This document shows, piece by piece, positions 50,909 to 61,906 of a stretch of DNA of 64,000 nt. The position numbers and the translations under genes were made by a program. The stretch's first letter is position 1, and each line of letters begins with the position of its first letter. The notes below the pieces were generated by a model. The model ran no database searches and was not told the DNA's origin. It saw nothing but the letters and a program-made list of their open reading frames with translations. The DNA comes from Halictus rubicundus (lineage: Eukaryota > Arthropoda > Insecta > Hymenoptera > Halictidae), in contig NC_135158.1 in NCBI RefSeq assembly GCF_050948215.1, positions 10,339,822 through 10,403,821 of the forward strand. Direction: 5' to 3'.

Positions 50909-50922
50909 GGGGGGGGGGGGGG
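50909..50922 (+). repeat. Poly(G) tract
   Basis: Fourteen uninterrupted G. Same remarks as the tract at 49101. Confidence 0.9.
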
Positions 50923-51447
50923 TTCGAAATTGGACCGCGCGTATTGAGAATCCTTTAACCGGCAGCGCATCCGATCAACGTTAACGGAACAACGCCTAAC
51001 GGCCGCTCTCCTGAGTTATCGATCGCCTAAAGAGAGGTTATTACGTAGATTGTGCGCGTGCACGGCCGGTTTAATAGTGCAACCGACTCTGTCTCCGCTG
51101 TTACAATGGCGGACGCTTGTAAAGTACATATGGTCGAACATGCTGTACAATTCTTACAGGGGCCGTGTGTATAGCGCGTTTACAGAAATATCATCGATAC
51201 CGTTTGTAGAATTCAGCTGGCGGCCTAGTTGAATTCGTTGTCAGCCCGTTGCTCTACGCGTATCGCACTTAAATGCATGCAGGCTCTGTGTCACGCATTT
51301 GCATCAACCCGCGTTCTCCAAATAGTTGGTAATGGCTGTGAAATCGTGAAATGGAATTAAATTGTTTGGATGCCCGGCGACCTATTGTTCTTTTGATACT
51401 CGCGCGCAGCTCGTGGTTTACGATGCCCAAATGAAATTCTGCTTTTA

Positions 51448-51681
51448 CTTGAAATTTAGTTTTTCACTTTACGATACCAATGCAAAATATTGGTGTACGG
51501 AATAAACGGAAAATGCACATATCGTACGTAACATATCTATAACATATCTATAAATAACAGGGATTCGTATGTGAAATAACAATGGAGAAACAAAATTCTA
51601 TATTTGCTTGAAATTTTTCGTTTTAATTCATTACTTTAAAATATCGGTGTACAGAATCGACAGAGCCATTGTACATGGAGT
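51448..51681 (+). repeat. Diverged local direct duplication (two ~70-bp units)
   Basis: Unit 1 (about 51448-51516) and unit 2 (about 51607-51681) share, in order, CTTGAAATTT, GTTTT, a TTAC stretch, AAAATAT(T/C)GGTGTAC(G/A)GAAT and a short A/C-rich tail. They lie about 160 bp apart in direct orientation. The match is patchy, so this is either an old duplication or two fragments of one repeat. Confidence 0.45.
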
Positions 51682-52861
51682 CAGTGTTTCTCTTCGCGTG
51701 CAAACAACGCATTAAACATCTGAAAGTAATAACAATTCATATTTTAAATAATGTATAAAGTTGGATAGCATGAGATGGTACGATGCATGCGTCATACGTG
51801 CTATCCATTTTACCTTTTTCTCTTTACACTTGGATTTCATCGGTTGTGTTTGTAGCCATATTCTAAACAAATATGTATAAAATCACGACAAAACCATAGG
51901 CGAAACAAAAATGAGAGTTAACGAAAGGTACGAGGATCAATAACAATGTGCGGTGTACAGCACAAAAATACTGTACCCATTAAAACCATCAATCCACAAT
52001 AAAATGTATAATTGAAGCCCGCCCAAGCATAGATATCATAAAAAATTGTTAAATGAATTTTGGTGACGTTGCGCGGAAAGCAAAAGAAATAAAAGTAAAA
52101 TATTCCTGCGCGAGTCACGAACAATCCCCCATTCGGAATGATTAAAGTTAATATTTACAATATTTTGCTTCCGGTTGAAATTGAATCGTGTTCCTCGGTG
52201 TCGCATAAAAGTATTCTAACAATACGCGGCATTTTATACGAAAGATAAAAAAAAGAGAGGATCGGAGGTTGTAGGTACGATACGTTCACGCGACGAAGCG
52301 ACCGAGAGAGATTAGTGTGTAGCGTTTGGACATTGTCTCTATTAAAATTTATGCGCTTATGCGCTTCGTGCACCGGTCATGACGCTCAATGTATCAAGCG
52401 GTTACGTTCCATCCCGATCGGTTGGGACACTTTTAATCGCATCGTTTGTTTCACCATGTGCCTGTATCTCGGCGGATTCTTATCTTTTACATTGCCCGTG
52501 CATTGTGAACGCATCACTGCCGGTATGGTCTTCGTAATGTTTTTCCAAGCAAAACGATTTGCGCGGCAGTTCTCTTCGCTGTTATGACATTGCTTCTTGC
52601 GCATCATTACTTTTACCATATACGATCCGCAGACTTCTACGGCCGCGTTGCTGAAGAACGGCTCCCGTTTGAACATGGACACCATTAAACTTATTCGGAA
52701 AGTATTAATCCCATTCCTGACCCAATTTTTCTAAGGTAACTTTAATTGCACAAAGTTCTGTTCATTCAAGATAAAAAAAAAAACCGGTGACAAAGGATTC
52801 CGACCATCCCTCGAACTCTGTTCTCTTCAAGATCCGCAAAAGTGTCTGAACTTTTAATTAA

Positions 52862-53096
52862 CACGTTAACTGCCACGTCAGTCACATATGACTGACAGTG
52901 ATTTTTGACTAGGTTTAGGAATTCATTTTTATTATGACATATCCAGATAAACCGCAATTTATTGGGATCTTTAGAATTCAAAGGGGTTAAGACAGCATCC
53001 CCTATAATACATTTTAAATTTCTAGTTTCGGTTTCATTAATTAAATTACACTGATTTTGTAAGAATCTCTGGGATTGATTTCTGGCATTTAACGTG
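52862..53096. mobile_element. TTAA-flanked MITE, family 3
   Basis: TTAA at 52858-52861 and 53097-53100. Left end CACGTTAACTGCCACGTCAG; right end from the minus strand CACGTTAAATGCCAGAAATC, giving 14 bp with one mismatch. Just inside the left end is a palindrome CAGTCACATATGACTG. 235 bp, non-coding; minus-strand frame 52766-53128 runs through it and is chance. TTAA target suggests piggyBac-type mobilisation. Confidence 0.82.
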
Positions 53097-53100
53097 TTAA

Positions 53101-56100
53101 TCCGCGCTCGTATGAAATTGAATGACAATTACAATTCTCGAAAGCTGTGAACGTCGAGGAACACTCCGGGTAAAAGGCTCAGCATGGAAGTCGACTGTGT
53201 TAAATGTTGCTCCTCGTTCTCCCGCCAAGGGGGGATTGTTTATCGAGTATTTTCACCGCGGTCCCGTGTTCCGTGTATACGAATTCTGGAGTGCGAGTTT
53301 TTATCGAATGCCGCGTACGAGAGAAACGCAGCTGCATAAATGAGGCTAGGGCGTTACATGCACGCACCGAGAATCGTTTCATGGTGAAACGTGCTTTAAC
53401 GCCACGACTCTGACACGTCCGCGAGTTTACCCCGGTGTTATATGTCGCATCATGGGATTTCCGTACGCTTTTCATTCCCTCCGTTACATCGTAAACCATC
53501 CCTCCACCCCCCACCCACACCTCCCTGTCCTCCTACGTTTCCCTCGATGCAGCTCTCTTCCGTGCGAAATTCTCCGTCGGGGCCAAGTCTCCTCCCTGAA
53601 AATCCGCAAGCAGGCATATGCAAACAAATAAACGACTTCCCCATCACCCTCCTCCCAGAGCTTCCACCGATAAAGTTCCCCACAAACTTTCAACTTTTTC
53701 AAGTTGTACGGTTACATCGTGGATACGCTGAACATGCTCGTAATGCGTAAATCTGCGATTCGAAATGTCCGTGTTTCCGCGAAATATCGTGATTTTATGC
53801 GCGATGTAAGCGAGAGCTGTACAGAACCGACTTACACTGTAAACTAAACCTATCAGATTGTTGCTTGTCAGTGTTAACTTTGAATAAACCTTTTTCTAAA
53901 TAGAAATGATGGTAATTATGTACATAAGGGTGTGCAAATAAATTTTATTGGGATTTCAAACAGTTAAATAACCTCACAGGCAATAATAACTTTCACCTGA
54001 GATTGGCAACTACATTTCCATATATAATTAACAATTCATGCATTCGCAGCCGTCTGTCTCGCGTCATTTGTTAAGCTTTAAAATACAAGTGAACAACCTG
54101 TCGGTGACGTCATAGTGCTTGACTGGAATCAATAGTTGGCGAATCAGTTGGTTAGTTATTCTGGCCGAAGGCAGGACGGATTTCAGATTTTAGCGATCGA
54201 AACCTGTCAATCTGAGACCGATTCGGATATAAAATTCTATTTTCTCAACATTTCCAATGTACAAAAATGAGAAATGAACATTAACCCAGTAGTAGTTTAA
54301 AATTTCGACCGTCTACGACGCACATTCCAACGTTCTATACACGCGAACCGGTCAAATGTTTACCGAAGAAAATTACTCGACCAATAAGGGTCGATTGATT
54401 AGTTGAAATTATTCAGAGAATTTATGGTCGCTATCGTCCCACCCTCGCCGGCGTACAACAAACTGGGTGAGCCCACTTGGTTTATATATCTATAGTATCA
54501 ATAGCGCCGTGCTGCAAATATCAGCCACGAAACCTGACGCCATTTTCTAGCGGAAATGGTGCGCGAAACAGTGGCCAACTTCACTTTTACGGTTCGAAAT
54601 ACGGCTGCGACAACTTCTTCGATTGTTTGGTAAATATCTCGTAAAATTATTCATTATGACTTGGTGTGCAATTAATCCTTTATCGTCGACAGATGTATGT
54701 CGACCGTTTCCGTGCCGAATGGGTAACTTCGTGACTGCCGGACGATATTTTTAATTCCTTCAATTTGCCCGAATGCTAATTGATAAACTTTGAATCCCAA
54801 GAGATTAAAGCAATTGTCGTTGCGGAATAAAAATATTAATTGAAACGTCGTCGTATGTAAAATACGTGCAAATAAATGCACGCGTAATTTCTACGGATAT
54901 GGGAATTATTATTTACGATTCATGACCTTTTTCGCTTTGTCTTTTAAATATTCAATCACCCGAACCAGAGTAAAAGCAACGATCAAGTATGTACGTTCAT
55001 CTGTAGACTAATCAAATCTTTGAATGGTGAGATGAAATTGATCGTTAGCGATAAAGATAATGGAATCGGATTTCTATTGGTCAACATTTCATTGTTACTC
55101 GGATAAAACGTACGGAGCGCAATCGAAGATTGAAATTATAATTCATAGTATTAGCGTAGCAATTTTAAAAAATGTATTTGCAACAATAACGAGACAATGA
55201 TTGAAAACTACTGTTTCAGTAAATGAACTGGTTAAGATAGAATTTTATTGCACAAAAAAGAAATATTTATAAAGCGATTTATTAAGAGAAAATTATAATT
55301 ACAGGGAGATTTATTAAGTCAGAACAGTGTGACGTGAAAATGAAGACTTCAGTATTTATTATCTCTTCGACCGCAACGAATGCATGAATATAACGTACCC
55401 AGTAAATTTTTCTCGCTATAAAGTTTTTAATGGTTCATCAAAATGATACAATACGGGACTTATTGTTACACGCTGCATAGCAACCGATCAAACAACCGTT
55501 TCAACGTTCTTTGTTATTGCACGCTATGCAATGAGTCTGACGACAAAAGGCCTCGACCAGCCTCGCCGACTGTTATGCGAATACCGCTCTGCACAATACT
55601 GATAGCTCTTCGTTATGGCGGGCTGCAGCCAAATAGAAACAGTAAGGACATTGTCGGCATTTTTGTGTTGCTTAATTTATCAAACATTCCATAGCAATTC
55701 AAAAATCACGATTTCTCTCTGTTCTTTTTTAATGAAAACTAAAGAAGCAATTCACGTTGTCCGCGTATAATCTTTGCTGAATTATTACCAAAATTTAGAA
55801 GAACAAAGCGTTAATTTATACATTAGATTTTAAACATTATTTTTAACATTAATAGAAGTTTATACGTTAGATAAATGTTGTCCTCGAAAGAAAGAAAGTT
55901 GCTGCACCGTGCGAATTTTAATGCCGAGTAAAAACTATAGACGAGAAATGCAAATTTTATGTCACGTCACAGTTTAAATTAAAATATATTTCATTATTGA
56001 AATATTTGAAAAGTATTATTTTAAACGATAGTTAGACACAAATGGAATGTTTCACAGACGATCCGAAGGAGATCGCACGAATTTACAAGAAAAGAGACAT

Positions 56101-57732
56101 TGTTGATATATCTTGATATGAACGATAGCCATAGTTATATTATTTCGCATAGCTCAGCTACGATCTATGTCTATTATTATTCGCCAATAAGGAAACGGCA
56201 CCTGTCGAATGAATATTTCAATAGGCAATTCAACATGAATTACACAAACTAAATTAGTGCAGGTTTCTCATTTATATTCATTGCCAATAATCGTATTATT
56301 TAAAACCTGCTTCTAACCGGAACCGGTTTCTCCGTTCAGCCGGATCAAATTGTATAAAAGTGTAAAGCCCGCCGGTTAAATCAGTCGAATGAATATTCAG
56401 TCGAACCGACGCTCCCCAGAATGCCTACGCGAAACAAAGGTAATTTACGCTATCAGTTTCGTCAGTGTTCGATTAAAATGTATCCGACAGAAGTCTTTGA
56501 GTTGCAGCTGGAAATGTTTCCGGGGAATCGAAAAAAAAAAAAGAAAAGAAAGAAAGAAAATGCATGTTTGCAATATTTCAGTACTTCGTTTCTTTTGTCA
56601 TCGTAATTTATCGACGGGAGAAAACGTTTGGGAAACGTTTGCAATCCCTTTTCCGCCTCAATAGCAGTTGCCTTCTCATGAACTTGCGCGGACCCGAGAC
56701 AGCTGCGAGTGATCTGAGTCATGATCAAGTTCACTGACAGTCACATGAGACGTACCGACTAATTAAAATTAATTGAAGAACAAATTCAGAACGATGCCAC
56801 TGGAACAACTGCAGGAAACTTCTTATAATAGCGTGGTAGTCCAGCAGTTCATGCTCCAAAAAAAAAAAACGTCAATTTTTCGAGATATGGACTTTTGATT
56901 GGCTGGTACTTTCGCCAACTTATTTGTGGCATTTTTCTGGTTAAAATGACACTAAACACGATGTAATTCGAGCTGTATTTAGTGGTTTAATTAACGGTAT
57001 GTAGTGCCGCGCGGTCCATGTTTATAAAATATGGTCCAACACCAAAGACAAGGAAGACGCGAGTTTCAACAAAATTTCTGTTGAACAAAACGTTTGTTTG
57101 AGCACCTCTCGTCGTTCCTGAGATATTTCACGAGAAATTCCGCGCTGTTTACACAGGGTGATTTCACCCCCTGAAACCATACCGACGAAGAAAAAGTAAA
57201 TTCTTGTTACTGATGGCTCACTCTACTTGCGCACGATGTTTCATAATTTTCTGAATTTCCGGCTTGCCAAACCTTTCTCGTTAGCGGAGAACGAAACAGC
57301 GCCGGACAGAAACAAATAGACGTTCATTCGTGCAGCATCACTCTTACGTACTCCGGCGCTAGCACTCGCAATATTAACAAAGTATGAGCTTCGAATAAAG
57401 TTGGATTTCGGCAAGTGGAGCCGGTTGCTACGTAACCGTGCGTCCAAACATTGTTATTTTCCAGCTAACAATCGTGTTTTGCTTCCGCTCAACTGCTCCC
57501 CCCCCCCCCATTCGTACCGATCTCTTTCCGCCGCTCGGCCCATCCCTCTTTTCGTCCTTCGCTCGCCGCCTTTTAGTTTCTCCATCCCTCTTCCTTACCC
57601 CCGTTCGCGTTTCGAGCGTACTCGCGTGTGTCATATTTTACGTTTAACGCGAATGCATTACCGGGATACTTAAATTATCATCGCGCTCCCTGCCGCTCGG
57701 TTCTTCGCGCTGTTTCTTTCCTCCCGGATATA
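53101..57732. other. Unique non-coding stretch
   Basis: No gene recognised. A GC-rich C-run patch at 53.5-53.65 kb is open on both strands. An 18-bp hairpin-like ACAGGGTGATTTCACCCC lies near 57154. A poly(A) at 56859 and a purine-rich (AAAG)n-like run at 56530-56561 are simple sequence. The poly(C) at 57498 is listed separately. Confidence 0.5.
57498..57509 (+). repeat. Poly(C) tract
   Basis: Twelve uninterrupted C in a C/T-rich stretch. Confidence 0.9.
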
Positions 57733-58155
57733 CTGGGTGTCCACCCTTCAGCGATACAGTCAATTATCTCCAAAGCATGGAGGATGAAAAACCGTTTACC
57801 ACAGAGAGACGGTAATGTCTCGACATTATACGAAAACTCTTAACGCTGGCGTCGAACGTAAAAACGAATAGCGAGTAAATAAAATATGGAGTGAATATTT
57901 AATGATTCTATCTGTGTATTTTGGTCGAGAATTTTGTAAATATCACGATAAAAATCGAGAAGCCATAGTGCTCCGTAGATTTAGTTTGGCTTGGTCTAGC
58001 AACTATCGAAACATTCGTTAGAAGATGTTGGCCCCGGAGGGTTCAATCAGAGAGAAGCTTTTCCCCATTTGGAGTAACTTGCCGGCAAACATTTTTTCCG
58101 GCTGTTCGATACTTTGTGAGATAATTGAGTGTATCACTTAAGCGCGGACACCCTG
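57733..58155. mobile_element. Non-autonomous element with ~48-bp inverted repeats, TATA flanks
   Basis: Ends CTGGGTGTCC and, from the other side, CAGGGTGTCC, flanked by TATA (57729-57732 and 58156-58159). The inverted match continues inward through AGxGATACAxTCAATTATCT and CAAAG. 423 bp, non-coding. End sequence and flank resemble the element at 25238-26195, although the interiors are unrelated, so the two may belong to one superfamily. Confidence 0.8.
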
Positions 58156-58159
58156 TATA

Positions 58160-61100
58160 TAGCTGCGTCGTCGCCGTCTTTGCGAAGCTTCTCCACTTTC
58201 AGCCCCCTCGGCCGGCGCACCCCTTTCACCTCCGCTCCGGCCGCGTCTCTTATGACGTGCGGCGCCAGGGGGATGAGATTGCAGCGCAAATCTGATTCTG
58301 TTAAAGTGATATTCAGGAATGGCGAGTAAGAAACTCTCCGGGGCTGCCTCCCGCCTCGCCTACAATTTATGGCACCGAAGCCCGAACCGTCATTCGACGC
58401 GCGACAAAATCCTCGACGTTTCGACAACCGGCCGAGAGAGAGGGTTGTGCACTCGCGTAAACACCGAAGCCCGATTCCCGGGCCGAACACTGCCTTTATA
58501 TTTTAATACCGGCACGGATCGAAGCGTTGCGAACGGCTGGCAAGGGCGGCCATAAACGCGCTAACAATCTGCAAGCTGCAATAAAATTCTTTACGACGTT
58601 CGCCTCCTGGATACACCCCCCTTTCCCCACCCCACCCCCTAGGCGAACTTTGGCAGGAGGACGTGTTTTCGGACAGAAGCCACCCCCTACGGAAACTTCC
58701 CCGTTGTTCACCGGCGGGATGAAAGTCAAATTTGGGGCTCGTATAAGGAAGTATTTTTAATGTTCTCGGATGCGGCAGATATTATGGAAATACGCTGCTA
58801 GAAGCTTCGTCTTGTGGTTGGTGATGCACTTTGGGAGAATCGGTGAGGGTGACGATCGCTGTTAACCTGCGTACGGTTTCTTAATGCAATCGTTTAACAG
58901 TATCAGTAACAGCAATTCCAATCGTGTGAATTAACAAACTCACCCCGAGCAAAGTACTCCAACAATTTCGTTTGGAATTTCGGTTAACTTCGAAAAGTAA
59001 CAAGTCTGCACTTAATTAGATTCTTAACTGTTCTATTTGTGTTTCAATATTTCATCAAACGAATTACTTTGATTCTATGGATTTTTTTATGCCGTTGGGT
59101 CGGTATACTAATAGAAACAGCGTGGCTAGTTGTTATTCAGAGCAAAAGTTCAGTGGGTTGATTCGACGACCATTTTGTTTTAAATGAAGATTCAAAATAA
59201 ACGATGACAGATGCCGTGATAAATATTTTCGACGTGTTTCGGGAGACCGCTTTGTCGGTCTCAACTTGCAAAAGACGGTTTTTAAATGGAAATAGCGCCA
59301 CTCTTTTGAACGTTTGTACATCACGTGTCTTCATTCTTTATTAAAATGTTGCATCCGATGAACTGATGATGCAATAAATTTATGATAGAATAAATTGTTT
59401 TCGGAACATTACCAGCGTGTCATTCGACTTTTTGCGAAGCTAGCTCTAATGCTTGCGAAACGTAGCAGATATTTCTTCGGAAAGAACACGGCTTAAATGC
59501 GGAAGCTCTATCAGTAAGAACTGTGCAGTACTGAACCAGAAGAGCCTTAAATCTCTGATAAGAAATTCCGATATCTTAATAATATATCTGAACACATTAA
59601 TACCGAGGATAAAAAGATTTAAATTATCTCGCCTACCATCTACAGTAATATGCTTAGAGAGAATGTGAAACAACTTCATAAATGCTCCGAGATGCTGATA
59701 ATAATACTGAACAAGTTTATTTCGTGCAAACAAAATAATAAATTCAAGAAATACCGTTCAATTTACGTGGATATAAGAGAACCATTATGGTGTCCTCGTG
59801 TTACGTCGATTACACTTTTGTATCTAAAATTTGAATAGCTCATATGTATTGTTTGTGGAAAATCGCGATAAATTTTACGACTGTGTAACAGGGTACAAAA
59901 GAATTATTACCAAACCGTGCATTTCACGCATTGATGATATATTTTAAAGTGCAAAACAGAATAAATGCGAAATTGCAGTAAATCGTAATACTGATTTCAT
60001 GCGATATGTATTCGGGTTCTACGAAATTTTTAATTTACATTATGAAAACGTGAAATTCTGGAAAGTTTCAATTGTAAAAATTAATAACGTGAAGGGTAGA
60101 CTCGTATGGATACTGAAACGGTTATAACGTTAATGAAAGAGGAAAAATATTTTAACATTTATATAAGAACTGCTTGAACACGTGCATTAAAGTTAAACTC
60201 TAGTGACAAAACGTATTGAAATCCCAGTATAAAATAAATGTTAGTAATAATCAAACATAATAATTAATAATAAATGATAAAAATGACTCGTTAAAATGAT
60301 TAGTACAAGCTACTGAATTTTCATCGATGTGTTTTAGCTTACCCGTAAGAACGTGAACTCGCATAAATTCTCGTGATCCAGCCCGATTTTTAATTTTTTA
60401 AATGTACATAGATAAGGATCAAATTAGTTGGATTAAGTAGTGCGCGAAAGTAGGTATGTGAACGCAGACTTTCCTGCCGGTCCGGCGGCCGGTCGGGGCT
60501 TCTTCATTCCATTAAGGCATTGTTAATGCGAGTTCACGAAGTTCGGAATTTCTGCGCTTCAATGCATCATCGTTTATCAAGCTGGTTGGTAAAGCAGAGT
60601 CGATCGCCGGACTGGAGTCGAAATTAAAACTCACCCCCGGAGGCGGATGCGACCGGATGCTGTCCGTCTTTATATCCGTGTCTTGTTCTACTCCAATTCC
60701 CACCCCCCTCTCTCTCTCTCTCTCTCTCTCTGGCATTCCTTTATAACGGACGGTCTCTCCATCCCGAAAAAGCGAAGCTCGCTTCACCTACGCGTGCCGC
60801 ATCGATCTTCCTTATCAGTCTGACAACATTCGTGTCCTTCGTTTATTTTCTCCTCTTTCTTCCGCTCGTCCGCGTTTCTACGTCCATTCCTCTTACACCC
60901 CCGTGCGCATTGTACACCGGCGAGCAAAATAGTTGTCCACCCGCGCAACCCTCGCCCCCTCGATGCGCTGTCGCGTGGATTTCTGCGCACACATGCGCGT
61001 GCACACGTCCGCACGCACAGACACAACGTACGTGTACGGGTGACGTTCCGTCAGTAATCGACTCGTTTGAATTCCCGACTGCTAGTCTAACGAAATTTTC

Positions 61101-61673
61101 CCAACTTTTACGCCCTCGGAAAGTCACTTCGCTGTCATCCGAATTCAGAACTTCGCCGAGGTATGTGCGTCACGTTCATAAAAAAAAAAAATTTAGTAAG
61201 AATAACGGACGTACGACGGCTGTCGAGAATGTAGCCGACCGATGTGCTGAAGCGTGTGCGAAGAATTTTTTCAAATATACAGGAAATCTCGTCTAAATGT
61301 CTGCCTGTACACTGATTTTCATATTTGCACACGCAATTCACGCTGCGTTCTGCATCCTTCGCAGTGTTTCGCGTCGGTTGCGATAAATATGCAAATACGG
61401 GTCTAGCTTACGATGTGAAAACTCTTTAATAGCAAGTAGCAGTGTCGCCGGATGAGGGGAGGGAGCACGAATCGAGGGAGAAACGTTTCCTTCTCTGTGC
61501 CAGCACGACAGGGACGCGTCACGTGACCGTGCCGCGGCGGAAGAGTGGGGGATAGCGCGGTAGAAGGGGAAGTTAGAGTGGGGGCACAAGTCTTGATCTG
61601 GCGAGATTGGACATCGTTTATTTTAGTGAAACACATTCACGAATAGCATTACTTTCTAAAAGTTTTAACACTA
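58160..61673. other. Non-coding stretch, GC-rich at both ends
   Basis: No gene recognised. GC-rich patches at 58.15-58.75 and 60.45-61.6 kb have overlapping frames on both strands (for example 60832-61296 plus, 58134-58490 minus) with no known domain. A CA/GT-rich patch lies at 60985-61040. 58.8-60.4 kb is AT-rich and featureless. Confidence 0.5.
60708..60731 (+). repeat. (CT)n microsatellite
   Basis: Twelve CT units directly after a short C-run. Pyrimidines are on the plus strand, as in the other three long tracts. Confidence 0.95.
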
Positions 61674-61677
61674 TTAA

Positions 61678-61906
61678 CCCTTTGCACTCGAAGCTATTTT
61701 ACCTCCAAAAGGAAACATTTCTTCCGACCTAGAATATTTCCCTTCTATATATTTGTTTTCGTGTTATACATACGAAAATGATGCAATTTACTCGTACAAT
61801 ACTGAATTTATTAAATACAAACAAATTTAATAATGCAAAACATATTTTGAATAATGATACAGCAATTTTTAGTGGTGCCTTACAGTCACCATTCGAGTGC
61901 TAAGGG
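61678..61906 (+). mobile_element. piggyBac-like MITE family 1, copy D
   Basis: TTAA on the left (61674-61677); on the right TCCA replaces TTAA, so that side has mutated. Ends CCCTTTGCACTCGAAGC and CATTCGAGTGCTAAGGG are intact. Internal blocks match copies B and C closely, except that the long (TA)n is only three or four units. 229 bp, non-coding. Confidence 0.88.

Larger units (their letters stand above)
48718..52857. other. Unique non-coding stretch with two poly(G) runs
   Basis: No gene recognised. It includes the poly(G) tracts at 49101 and 50909, a short tandem AACATATCTAT at about 51530-51552, and a diverged local duplication at 51448-51681. Frames at 52315-52587 (plus) and 52386-52685 (minus, 99 codons) overlap on opposite strands and match nothing I know. 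Confidence 0.5.

Noticed and set aside
52386..52685. 99-codon minus frame with plausible amino-acid mix
   Set aside because: Overlaps a 90-codon plus frame; no known domain, no splice signals convincing enough to make it an exon.
54285..54310. TTAACCC start resembling the TTAA MITE families
   Set aside because: No mirrored end followed by TTAA could be found within several hundred bases.
60832..61296. 154-codon plus frame
   Set aside because: GC- and CA-rich sequence open on both strands; no domain.
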